Below are positions 7,960 to 15,012 of a stretch of 37,035 nucleotides of DNA, one piece after another (the stretch's first letter is position 1; each line of letters begins with the position of its first letter). The position numbers and the translations under genes are program-made. This stretch comes from Lentzea kentuckyensis (GTDB lineage Bacteria > Actinomycetota > Actinomycetes > Mycobacteriales > Pseudonocardiaceae), in contig NZ_MUYM01000012.1 of the NCBI RefSeq assembly GCF_002150765.1, forward strand, positions 1 through 37,035, given 5' to 3'. The notes beneath the pieces are model-generated. The model saw only the letters and a list, made by a program, of their open reading frames with translations. It made no database searches and was not told the DNA's origin.

Positions 7960-9537
7960 TTGCAGCAAAACCTTTTCTCCGGCAGCGGTTTCTACATCGG
8001 ACAGATGTTCCGCGCGGCGGCGACGCGGCACGGCGCCGTCCCGGTCATCCTGGACCGGCCGCTCGACGTGGCTCCCGACGCCGGACTGCAGCACACCTAC
8101 CGCTCGCTCGCCGACCTCGTCGACCGGCTGGCGGACCAGCTGCGGGCCGCCGGCGTCAGGGCCGCGAGCCACGTCGTCATCCACAAGCGCGACAACGCCG
8201 ACATCGCGCTGCTCGGCTGTGCCGTGTCCCGGCTCGGCGCGATCCCCGTGCTGTTGTCGTCCGGCCTGGACGCCGGCGTGGTCGGGATCCTGCTCGGCCG
8301 GCTCGAACGGCCGTTGCTGGTCACCGACGACGCGACGCTGTCCCGGCTGATGACCCACACCGACATCTCCAGGCTCACCAGCAAACGGGTCCTCGTCAGC
8401 GGGGCGTTCCCCGGCGCCGTCGCGCTCGGCGACCTGGAGGTCACCAGGCGCGCCACGCCGGTCCGGCTGCACCCCGACGAGCCCGCGATGATCACGCACA
8501 GCTCGGGCACGACCGACGTGCCCAAGCTCGCCGTGCACTGCGCCCGCGCGTTGTGGAACAGGTTGGTGCCGCAGAAGATCATGGCGTTGCCCGTGCGCGG
8601 CGAGACGGCCGCCTTCTGCATGTCGTTCGTCCACTCGCGCTTCTACCACGCGCTCGGCACGTTCCTGTCCGGTGGCAGCCGCCTGCTCCTGCTGGTGGAC
8701 CACGACCCCGCCTCGGTCGGCCCGCTGCTGGCCAGGTGGCAGCCGGGTGTCGTGGAGACGCACCCCAACACGTTCGTGCTGTGGGAGGACCTGGCGGACG
8801 CCCCCGGCGCGCCGCTGCGCAACGTCCGCTGCTTCAGCAGCACCTTCGACGCCATCCACCCGCGCACCGTGCAACGGCTGCTCGGCGCGTCGCAACGGCG
8901 CGGGAAGTACCTCATGCAGCTCTACGGGCAGAGCGAGACCGGCCCGGTGTCCGTGCGCACGTTCACCGAACGAGGTGCGGCCCGCGGCAACGGACGCCTG
9001 GTCGGCATCAGCATCCCCGGTTTCACCAGGGTCAGGATCACCGACGACTCCGGCGCCCCGGTGCCGCGCGGGACGGTCGGGCACATCGAGGCGCGCACCC
9101 GCGGCCGGATCGTCACCTACCAGGGCGCCCAGGACCGGTTCGACGCCCAGCGCAACGGCAGCTGGTGGCGGATGGGCGACATGGGCACCCGCAGCTGGTG
9201 GGGTGGCCTGAACCTGATCGACCGCGAGATCGACCAGATCGACGAGGTGGACAGCAACCTGCGGATCGAGGACGTGCTGATGTCCCGGCTCGACGAACTG
9301 CGCGAGGTGGTCGTGATCCCCGGCGCGGACGGCGTCGCGGTACCCGTGGTGTGCACCCGCAGCGGTGCGCCGCTGGCACCGGACCGCTGGCAACGGGCGA
9401 CGGCGGACCTCCCGGCGCTGAGCACGCCCCGGCAGTGGGCCTTCGACGACCTGCCGAGGACGTCGACGTGGAAGATCAAGCGCGTGGCGCTCGCCCAGTT
9501 GATCGCCACCGGCGACCGCGCGGTGGCCCGTGGCTGA
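7960..9537 (+). CDS. Atypical adenylate-forming enzyme; candidate diazotising or acyl-activating ligase
   Basis: 525-aa ANL-superfamily protein, TTG start 7960 with GAGGAG 6-11 nt upstream, 18 bp after the previous gene. The core motifs are present but unusual. The phosphate loop at 181-189 is SSGTTDVPK followed by LAVH, lacking the usual Gly after PK. A5 is YGQSETGP. A7 is WRMGDMG rather than YxTGD. The hinge region reads LIDREIDQID instead of GRxxxxIK. The C-terminal lysine is kept (Lys505, TSTWKIKR). It is clearly paralogous to, but far from, the benzoate-CoA-ligase-like neighbour, so the two are unlikely to do the same step. In cremeomycin biosynthesis an ANL-family ligase (CreM) uses ATP and nitrite to diazotise an arylamine. 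With creD/creE beside it, this protein is the best candidate for such a step, but I cannot establish orthology from sequence alone. Confidence 0.75.
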   Translation: MQQNLFSGSGFYIGQMFRAAATRHGAVPVILDRPLDVAPDAGLQHTYRSLADLVDRLADQLRAAGVRAASHVVIHKRDNADIALLGCAVSRLGAIPVLLSSGLDAGVVGILLGRLERPLLVTDDATLSRLMTHTDISRLTSKRVLVSGAFPGAVALGDLEVTRRATPVRLHPDEPAMITHSSGTTDVPKLAVHCARALWNRLVPQKIMALPVRGETAAFCMSFVHSRFYHALGTFLSGGSRLLLLVDHDPASVGPLLARWQPGVVETHPNTFVLWEDLADAPGAPLRNVRCFSSTFDAIHPRTVQRLLGASQRRGKYLMQLYGQSETGPVSVRTFTERGAARGNGRLVGISIPGFTRVRITDDSGAPVPRGTVGHIEARTRGRIVTYQGAQDRFDAQRNGSWWRMGDMGTRSWWGGLNLIDREIDQIDEVDSNLRIEDVLMSRLDELREVVVIPGADGVAVPVVCTRSGAPLAPDRWQRATADLPALSTPRQWAFDDLPRTSTWKIKRVALAQLIATGDRAVARG

Positions 9538-10726
9538 CGAGGCACCGGTGATCGTCGTGGGCGCGGGTCCGGTCGGGCTCTTCGCGGCACTGGCCCTGCG
9601 CTCCCACCGGGTGCCCGTCGTCCTGCTCGAAGCCGACCCCGCGTCCCGGCACCGCACCGGCAGCCGTGCCCTCTACGTGCACGGGAAGTCGTTGGCACTG
9701 CTGGAATCCACCAGCGAGGGGCTGGGCACGGAGCTCGCGGCGCGGGGCGTGCTGTGGAACGTCCGCCGCACCCTGTACCGCGGGCGGGAGGTCTACGCGC
9801 GGGAGTTCCCGCCGCACGACCGCGCCCGCGGCCTGCCCCCGTTCACCAGCCTGCGGCAGAGCGAGACCGAACGCGTCCTGCTCGACGCCTGTGCGAAGGC
9901 CGGCGTGGACGTGCGGTGGGGCCGGCCGGTGGCCGAGGTCGTCGCGCACGCCGGTGGCGTCACCGTCGCCACCGAGGACGGCCAGACGTGGTCGGGAAGT
10001 CACGTGGTGGGAGCCGACGGCGCCAGGTCGACGGTGCGCAAATGCACCGGGAACGCGTTGGACGGCTCGGCCGCGGACGGGTTCCACGTCGTGGTCGACG
10101 TCGCCGACGAGCCGGGTGGCACGCCCAGTCTGGAACGGGTCATGCACTACGAACATCCCGCCGCGGACGGCCGTGGCGTGCTCGTGGTGCCCTACGCGAA
10201 GGGCTTCCAGGTCGACGTGCAGAGCCGGGCCGGCGACTCACCGGAAGTCATCGCCTCGCCCCAGGAAGTGCAGCGCTGGCTGCCCGCGTTGATCGGGCCG
10301 ACCCCGCCCGAACGCGTCACCGCGATCTCGGTCTACCGGTTCCTGCAGTTGATCGCCGACGACTTCACCGACCCGCACCACCGGGTGCTGCTCGTCGGCG
10401 AGGCCGCCCACCTGTTCCCGCCGTTCGGCGCGCGGGGCATGAACAGCGGCTTCGTCGACGCGCACGCGGCGGCGAACGCCATCGCCGTCGGCCGGCGGTC
10501 CCCTGCGGCGAACGCCGCGGCCGTCGCCGAGTTCGCCACGACGAGGCGCGCTGCGGCCGAGGTCAACAGCGCCGCCGCGGGCGCGGCGCTGCGGCACCTG
10601 CGACCGCCCAGCACCGCGGCCAGGCTGCGACGCCGGGCGGCGGCGTCGCTGGCACCCGTGGTGCCCCGGTTCGGCGAATGGCTGGAACACGCCCCGTACG
10701 GTCCGCGCGCGGCGGTGGGGCACTGA
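9530..10726 (+). CDS. FAD-dependent aromatic monooxygenase (PHBH/UbiH class A)
   Basis: 398 aa, GTG start 9530, overlapping the previous gene by 8 bp and the next by 1 bp (TGATG). Single-component class-A flavin hydroxylase: dinucleotide motif VIVVGAGPVGLFAALAL at residues ~7-23, DG motif VVGADGARSTVR near 160, and the second FAD motif HRVLLVGEAAHLFPPFGARG, where the usual GDAAH is GEAAH. These enzymes add one oxygen to an activated aromatic ring, usually next to a hydroxyl or amino group, or replace a carboxylate by hydroxyl. Sitting between PABA synthesis and activation genes, it could hydroxylate PABA or a downstream intermediate, for example to an ortho-aminophenol. Substrate and position are not determinable from sequence. 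Confidence 0.85.
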   Translation: MADEAPVIVVGAGPVGLFAALALRSHRVPVVLLEADPASRHRTGSRALYVHGKSLALLESTSEGLGTELAARGVLWNVRRTLYRGREVYAREFPPHDRARGLPPFTSLRQSETERVLLDACAKAGVDVRWGRPVAEVVAHAGGVTVATEDGQTWSGSHVVGADGARSTVRKCTGNALDGSAADGFHVVVDVADEPGGTPSLERVMHYEHPAADGRGVLVVPYAKGFQVDVQSRAGDSPEVIASPQEVQRWLPALIGPTPPERVTAISVYRFLQLIADDFTDPHHRVLLVGEAAHLFPPFGARGMNSGFVDAHAAANAIAVGRRSPAANAAAVAEFATTRRAAAEVNSAAAGAALRHLRPPSTAARLRRRAAASLAPVVPRFGEWLEHAPYGPRAAVGH

Positions 10727-11484
10727 TGGCGACCGACAACGCTCCCCTGCTGGTGGCCGATTCGTGGCTGGTGCTGGACGGGACGGTCCGGTCGCTGGAT
10801 CGGCATGTCAGCAGGTTCACCCGGTCCTGCCTGGAACTCGGTGTCGTCACGCCGCAGGAGCTGAACCGCTTCTGGCGCAGGACGATCTCGGCTCTGCCGC
10901 GCACCGGCGCCTGGTTCCCGCGGGTCGAACTCACGGGCGACCCGCCGTCGTTGCGACTGCGGATCCGTCCGGCACCCGCGCGCGGCGAACACGTGCGGGT
11001 GTGGGTGCCGGACGCGCCCGATCACCGGCTGCAGCCGGCCCGCAAGGGTCCGGACCTGCCGGCGCTGGGCGAAATGCGGGCCGAAGCGGAACGCCGCGGC
11101 GCCCAGGAAGCACTCCTGCGGACAGCGGACGGGATCGTGGTCGAAGCGGCCAGCTCGTCGGTGCTGTGGTGGGAGGACGACGTGCTGTGCGCGCCACCCG
11201 AGGAGATCCCGGCGCTGCCCGGAACGACCGCGGGCCTCGTGCTGGACCTGGCCGCGGCGCGCGGAATCGAGACCGCGCGGCGGGCCCGGCGCGTCGACGA
11301 ACTGGCCGGCCGGGAGATGTGGCTGCTCAACGCCCTGCACGGCGTCCGCCTGGTGACCGCGTTGGTCGGCTCCGGCACGACTCCGGGCGGCGGCAGGCAC
11401 TTCACGCCGTGGCGGGAGCGGGTCGAACGGATGCGCCTGCCGTTGGACCCGCCCGCCGCGACGTCAGCCTGCCGGGGCAGGTGA
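10726..11484 (+). CDS. pabC: Aminodeoxychorismate lyase (PabC-like, class-IV PLP aminotransferase fold)
   Basis: 252-aa fold-type-IV PLP protein that would eliminate pyruvate from aminodeoxychorismate to give p-aminobenzoate, completing the pathway begun by pabAB at the other end of the operon. The N-terminus (LVADSWLVLDGTVRSLDRHVSRF) is typical of PabC-like proteins, the PLP lysine is likely in LQPARKGPDLP (near residue 105), and VVEAASSSVLWWEDD plus LPGTTAGLVLDLAAARG are the conserved E-x-S/N-S and PGT/R blocks. The ATG overlaps the monooxygenase stop. It is the last gene of the plus-strand operon and its 3' end overlaps the convergent AhpD-like gene by 21 bp, leaving no room for a separate terminator. 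Confidence 0.85.
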   Translation: MATDNAPLLVADSWLVLDGTVRSLDRHVSRFTRSCLELGVVTPQELNRFWRRTISALPRTGAWFPRVELTGDPPSLRLRIRPAPARGEHVRVWVPDAPDHRLQPARKGPDLPALGEMRAEAERRGAQEALLRTADGIVVEAASSSVLWWEDDVLCAPPEEIPALPGTTAGLVLDLAAARGIETARRARRVDELAGREMWLLNALHGVRLVTALVGSGTTPGGGRHFTPWRERVERMRLPLDPPAATSACRGR

Positions 11485-11946
11485 CGGGGGAACCATGCGG
11501 GTGCTGATCGCGATGCGGTTGTAGGCGTTGATGACGGTGCACACCCAGATCAGCGCGGCGGTCCCGTCCTCACCGAACTCGGTGACGGCGGCCCGGTACA
11601 CGCCGTCCGGCACCTGTCCGTCGTGCACGAGCGTGATCGCCTCCGCCAGTGCGAGCGCGGCCTTCTCCCGCGGGTCGAACAGGGTGGACTCCGCCCAGGT
11701 GCTGAGCGCGTCGAGGCGCCCCATCGACTCGCCGCCGGCCCTGGCGTCGCGGGCGTGCAGGTCGAGGCAGAACTCGCAGCCGTTGATCTGCGACGCACGC
11801 AGACGCAGCAGCTCCAGCAGCGGGGCGGGCAGTCCGGCCCGTGCCGCGGCGTCCGCGGCCGCGAGGTGCAGCGACCGCATCGCGGTGGACACGTCCGGGG
11901 TGACCGACTTCAGGTTCAGCCTCGGCTCACTGGTAATGGTCGACAT
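11464..11946 (-). CDS. AhpD-like / carboxymuconolactone decarboxylase family protein
   Basis: 160 aa. ASQINGCEFCLDLHARDAR at residues 51-69 carries the redox pair Cys57-x-x-Cys60 and His64 of the AhpD-type CMD family. These proteins act as alkylhydroperoxidases or thiol-dependent peroxide scavengers; the short single-domain type is often co-encoded with stress or detoxification reductases. The start is ATG 11946, though the GAGG before it is only 1 nt away, so the mRNA may be nearly leaderless. It follows the NmrA-type reductase gene after 74 bp on the same strand. It converges on pabC with a 21-bp coding overlap. Confidence 0.85.
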   Translation of the reverse strand: MSTITSEPRLNLKSVTPDVSTAMRSLHLAAADAAARAGLPAPLLELLRLRASQINGCEFCLDLHARDARAGGESMGRLDALSTWAESTLFDPREKAALALAEAITLVHDGQVPDGVYRAAVTEFGEDGTAALIWVCTVINAYNRIAISTRMVPPSPAPAG

Positions 11947-12020
11947 ACCTCAACCATAGCTGACACTTGTAAGATTTCCGTTGGTACACAAGAGAAAAAT
12001 CCGCTGATTCCATTGTGGAC

Positions 12021-12893
12021 TCAGCGCTGTCCGTGCTGCGCCACGAGCGACGTGAGCACGGTCCGAGCCGAGACGGCCGGCCGCCCGAGCAGGTTCTCCA
12101 GAGCCGGGTCGACCACCGCGAACTGACCTGCCCGCGCCGCCCGGAACATGCCGAGCGTGAACTCGGCCGCCGCGGCGGGCATGCCCTGGGCGGTCACCGC
12201 CGCCTTCCACTCCTCGTCGTCCACGACGACCCGCTTGATCGTCGCTCCGGTGAGTTCACTCAGAAGCCGTGCCACGTCGGAGAAGTCGAGCATCTCGGCG
12301 GCGGTCAGCGGTGGCGTCACCCCGTCCAGCACGCCGGGTCGCGTCAGCGCGGCGACGTCCGCCGCGACGAGGTCGGCGTGCGCGGTCCACGAGACCGGCC
12401 CGTCCTGCGGGAGCCAGAACTCGCCGGTCCGCAGCGCGGTGGGCACGTACTGCTCGAAGGTGCTCGCGTAGAACCCGTGCCGCAGTGCCGTGTACGCGAC
12501 GTTCTGCCCGGCCAGGTGCTGCTCGGTCGCCGCGTGCTGCCGTCCGGGGTCGAACAACGAGTCCGGCGAGGCCACCTGGTGGCTGGTGTAGAGCACGCGC
12601 GACGCACCCGCCCGCACGGCCGCGTCGATCGCGGCCCGGTTCGCCCCGGCGGCCTGCGGGCCCCGGATCGCGGCCGAGACGACGAGCACCTGGTCGGCAC
12701 CCTCGAACGCGTGGTCCAGGCTCGCCGGTTCGGTGAAGTCGCCGACGCGCACCCGGACCCCGCGAGCGGCGAGCGCCGCGGCCTGGTCCGGGTCGCGCAC
12801 GCTGACCCCGACGGTGTCGGCGGGACCGTGGTCGAGCAGCTTCTCGACGATCTTGCTGCCGAGCCGGCCGGTGGCTCCGGTGATGATGATCAT
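12021..12893 (-). CDS. NmrA-family NAD(P)-binding oxidoreductase (quinone oxidoreductase QOR2-like)
   Basis: 290-aa atypical short-chain dehydrogenase. The Rossmann loop is TGATGRLG at residues 5-12, and the early strand and helix pattern (DPDQAAALAARGVRVRVGDF, then ADQVLVVSA) matches NmrA/YtfG proteins, which bind NADP and either sense redox state or reduce quinones. ATG 12893 has GGAGGAA 5 nt upstream. It is divergent from a TetR regulator with 86 bp between starts that hold two palindromes, so it is probably that regulator's target. Substrate unknown. Confidence 0.85.
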   Translation of the reverse strand: MIIITGATGRLGSKIVEKLLDHGPADTVGVSVRDPDQAAALAARGVRVRVGDFTEPASLDHAFEGADQVLVVSAAIRGPQAAGANRAAIDAAVRAGASRVLYTSHQVASPDSLFDPGRQHAATEQHLAGQNVAYTALRHGFYASTFEQYVPTALRTGEFWLPQDGPVSWTAHADLVAADVAALTRPGVLDGVTPPLTAAEMLDFSDVARLLSELTGATIKRVVVDDEEWKAAVTAQGMPAAAAEFTLGMFRAARAGQFAVVDPALENLLGRPAVSARTVLTSLVAQHGQR

Positions 12894-12908
12894 GGCTTCC
12901 TCCAGCGT

Positions 12909-12943
12909 GAATCAGTGGTTCACCAAAACGCTACCACTGATTC
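12909..12943. promoter_or_regulatory. Inverted repeat upstream of the NmrA-type gene
   Basis: Perfect 10-bp arms GAATCAGTGG (12909-12918) and CCACTGATTC (12934-12943) separated by 15 bp. It lies 16 bp upstream of the reductase start codon, where it would block its promoter or leader. Probable operator. Confidence 0.55.
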
Positions 12944-12953
12944 GGATCGGTGA

Positions 12954-12969
12954 TATCAAGATCCTGATA
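12954..12969. promoter_or_regulatory. Probable TetR operator (16-bp near-palindrome)
   Basis: TATCAAGATCCTGATA: the half-sites TATCAAGA and TATCAGGA (the reverse complement of the right half) differ at one base. It ends 10 bp before the TetR start codon and lies between the divergent genes, consistent with autoregulation and control of the reductase. Confidence 0.6.
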
Positions 12970-12979
12970 CCATCGATCC

Positions 12980-13702
12980 ATGTCGGAGTCGCCCACCGCG
13001 GACACCCGGTCCGGGATCATCACCGCCGCCGCCCGCCTGCTCCGCACCGGCGGCGCCCGAGCGGTGACGACCCGTGCCGTCGCCCAGGAAGCCGGCGTGC
13101 CACCGCCGACGATCTTCCGGCTCTTCGGCGACAAGGACGGCCTGCTGGAGGCCGTCGCGGAACACGTGCTCGCCGACTACGTCGCGACCAAGGCCGCCAG
13201 GGCCGCCGACGAGAACGGTGACCCGGTCGAGGACCTGCGCGACGCCTGGCGGGCACACCTCGCCTTCAACCTCGCCAACCCCGACGTGTTCCTGCTCCTC
13301 GTCGAGCCGGGACGCGTGCGACGTTCCTCCGCCGCCACCGCCGGAGCCGAGGTGCTGCGGGCCCGCGTCGCCCGAGTCGCCGCCGCGGGACTGCTGAAGG
13401 TCTCCGAGACACGGGCCGTCGACATGATCCACGCCACCGGCACCGGAGCCGTGCTCGCGCTGCTGAACCAGCCAGAAGAACGCCGCGATCCGGACCTCGG
13501 TGACGCACTGCTCGACGCGGTGCTCGGCGAGATCCTCACCATCGCGACGGCGCGGCTCGACTCCGAGCCCATCGCCGTCGCGGTGGCGTTCCGCGCCGCC
13601 CTGCCGCGGCTTCCGGCGCTCAGCGACGCGGAACGCACCCTCCTGTCCGAGTGGCTCAACCGCGCCGTCAGCCAACTGCAGGACCGGTCGACCCGCGGAT
13701 GA
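12980..13702 (+). CDS. TetR/AcrR-family transcriptional regulator
   Basis: 240 aa. The N-terminal DNA-binding domain spans residues ~10-55 (IITAAARLLRTGGARAVTTR, AVAQEAGVPPPTIFRLFGDK), with GDKDGLLEAV immediately after the recognition helix. The C-terminal ligand domain is unassigned. The ATG at 12980 has no clear Shine-Dalgarno, so it may be translated from a leaderless or very short transcript. Divergent to the NmrA-type reductase; likely represses it and itself through the palindromes between them. Confidence 0.9.
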   Translation: MSESPTADTRSGIITAAARLLRTGGARAVTTRAVAQEAGVPPPTIFRLFGDKDGLLEAVAEHVLADYVATKAARAADENGDPVEDLRDAWRAHLAFNLANPDVFLLLVEPGRVRRSSAATAGAEVLRARVARVAAAGLLKVSETRAVDMIHATGTGAVLALLNQPEERRDPDLGDALLDAVLGEILTIATARLDSEPIAVAVAFRAALPRLPALSDAERTLLSEWLNRAVSQLQDRSTRG

Positions 13703-13818
13703 GCTGTGGGCGGTGCCGTTGACGAGACGGCGTCCAGCCAACAAGGTCGAGCACCACCGTGCTCCCCCAGCGGCCCGAGCCAGACCGGGCGGACCACGCG
13801 GGTCTGCCAAATCGAGCC

Positions 13819-13863
13819 TTGACGACGCGCCCACACGACCGCAGTATGACTGCGCAGTCATAC
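13819..13863 (+). promoter_or_regulatory. lacI promoter with overlapping 20-bp operator palindrome
   Basis: TTGACG (13819-13824), 17-bp spacer, CAGTAT (13842-13847). The -10 is overlapped by a perfect 20-bp palindrome GTATGACTGCGCAGTCATAC (13844-13863), 43 bp before the lacI start. The position suggests repression by blocking RNA polymerase, most simply by the LacI-family protein itself. The half-site core GACTGCG recurs before the GH78 gene. The rest of the 13703-13905 gap shows nothing clear. Confidence 0.65.
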
Positions 13864-13905
13864 ACACGTCAGCGCAAGATCGGCGACGAAGCCGCGGGAG
13901 CTACC

Positions 13906-14937
13906 ATGCGACAGATGAGTCCAGGTGGGAGCTCTGCGGTGCCTCGAAGCGTCGACGTGGCCCGTCTGGCCGGGGTCTCGCAGAAGACCGTGTCCAGGGT
14001 CTTCAACGACGAGCCGTACGTGTCCGCTGACGTGCGCCGTCGTGTGCTGGAAGCCGCCGACCAGCTCGGCTACCGGCTCAACAACGCCGCGCGCGCACTC
14101 GCTTCCGGACGTACCCGGTCCATCGGCGTGGTCGCGCTCGGCACCGCTCTGTACGGCCCGGCCTCGTTGCTCATCGGCATCGAACGGGCCGCGCGCGACA
14201 CTGGCTACGCGCTCCGCGTCGTGACCACGGTGGAAGGTGACCCGACCGGGGTCGCGGGTGCCGTCAGTTCGTTGCTCGACCAGGGCGTGGACGGCATCGT
14301 GATCTCCGAGCCGATCGACGACGGGCCGGTTCCGGTCAAGATCGACGTCCCGGTGCTCGTGCTGGGCGCACCACCGTCGTTCTCCTCACGGCGGGTCATC
14401 AGCACGAGCGTCCGCTCGTACGACATGGCCCGGGTCGCGACCGAGCACCTGCTCGATCTCGGGCATGCGACCGTGCATCACGTCGCGGGTCCGCAACGGT
14501 GGTTCGCCGCCAAGGACCGGCTGGACGGCTGGCGCGCCGCCCTGGCCGCGCGCAACGCCCCCGAACCGCCGGTGTTCGAAGGCGACTGGTCACCGGAATC
14601 CGGCTACGCGGCTGGTCGTCAGCTGGCCCGAAGTCCTGGTGTCACAGCGGTTTTCGCGGCCAACGACGACATGGCGATCGGCGTGATCCGGGCGCTGACG
14701 GAGTTCGGCCGCCGGGTGCCGCGGGACGTCAGCGTGGTCGGCTTCGACGACGTCCCGGTCGCCGGCTACATCACCCCTCCCCTGACCACCGTGCGTCAGC
14801 CGTTCGACGCGGTGGCGAGGGAAGGGCTCAAGCTTCTCGTGCACGCCATCGAAAAACCCGAGGAAGTTCTCCCGGCGACAGGCGGCCAACCGGTCGACCT
14901 GGTCGTCCGCGCCTCCACGGCGCCCCCGCCCGCGTAG
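13906..14937 (+). CDS. LacI-family transcriptional regulator of the sugar locus
   Basis: 343 aa from ATG 13906 (GGGAG 7 nt upstream); an open frame extends further up but covers the promoter. The N-terminal helix-turn-helix is at ~16-34 (VDVARLAGVSQKTVSRVFN), the hinge helix follows (LNNAARALASGRTRSIGVV, 58-76), then a periplasmic-binding-protein-like sensor domain ending in the usual VSVVGFDDVPVAGYITPPLTT segment. It is 75 bp upstream of the ABC transporter genes on the same strand, so it is probably co-transcribed and controls uptake and hydrolase genes in response to a galactose-, arabinose- or rhamnose-containing ligand (inferred from the neighbours). Confidence 0.92.
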   Translation: MRQMSPGGSSAVPRSVDVARLAGVSQKTVSRVFNDEPYVSADVRRRVLEAADQLGYRLNNAARALASGRTRSIGVVALGTALYGPASLLIGIERAARDTGYALRVVTTVEGDPTGVAGAVSSLLDQGVDGIVISEPIDDGPVPVKIDVPVLVLGAPPSFSSRRVISTSVRSYDMARVATEHLLDLGHATVHHVAGPQRWFAAKDRLDGWRAALAARNAPEPPVFEGDWSPESGYAAGRQLARSPGVTAVFAANDDMAIGVIRALTEFGRRVPRDVSVVGFDDVPVAGYITPPLTTVRQPFDAVAREGLKLLVHAIEKPEEVLPATGGQPVDLVVRASTAPPPA

Positions 14938-15012
14938 TCACTCACGCACCTCCTCACCTGCACGCGGCCTGCTCGCGTGCCGGTCGCCCCTGCCCGCCTC
15001 CAGGAGTTCACC

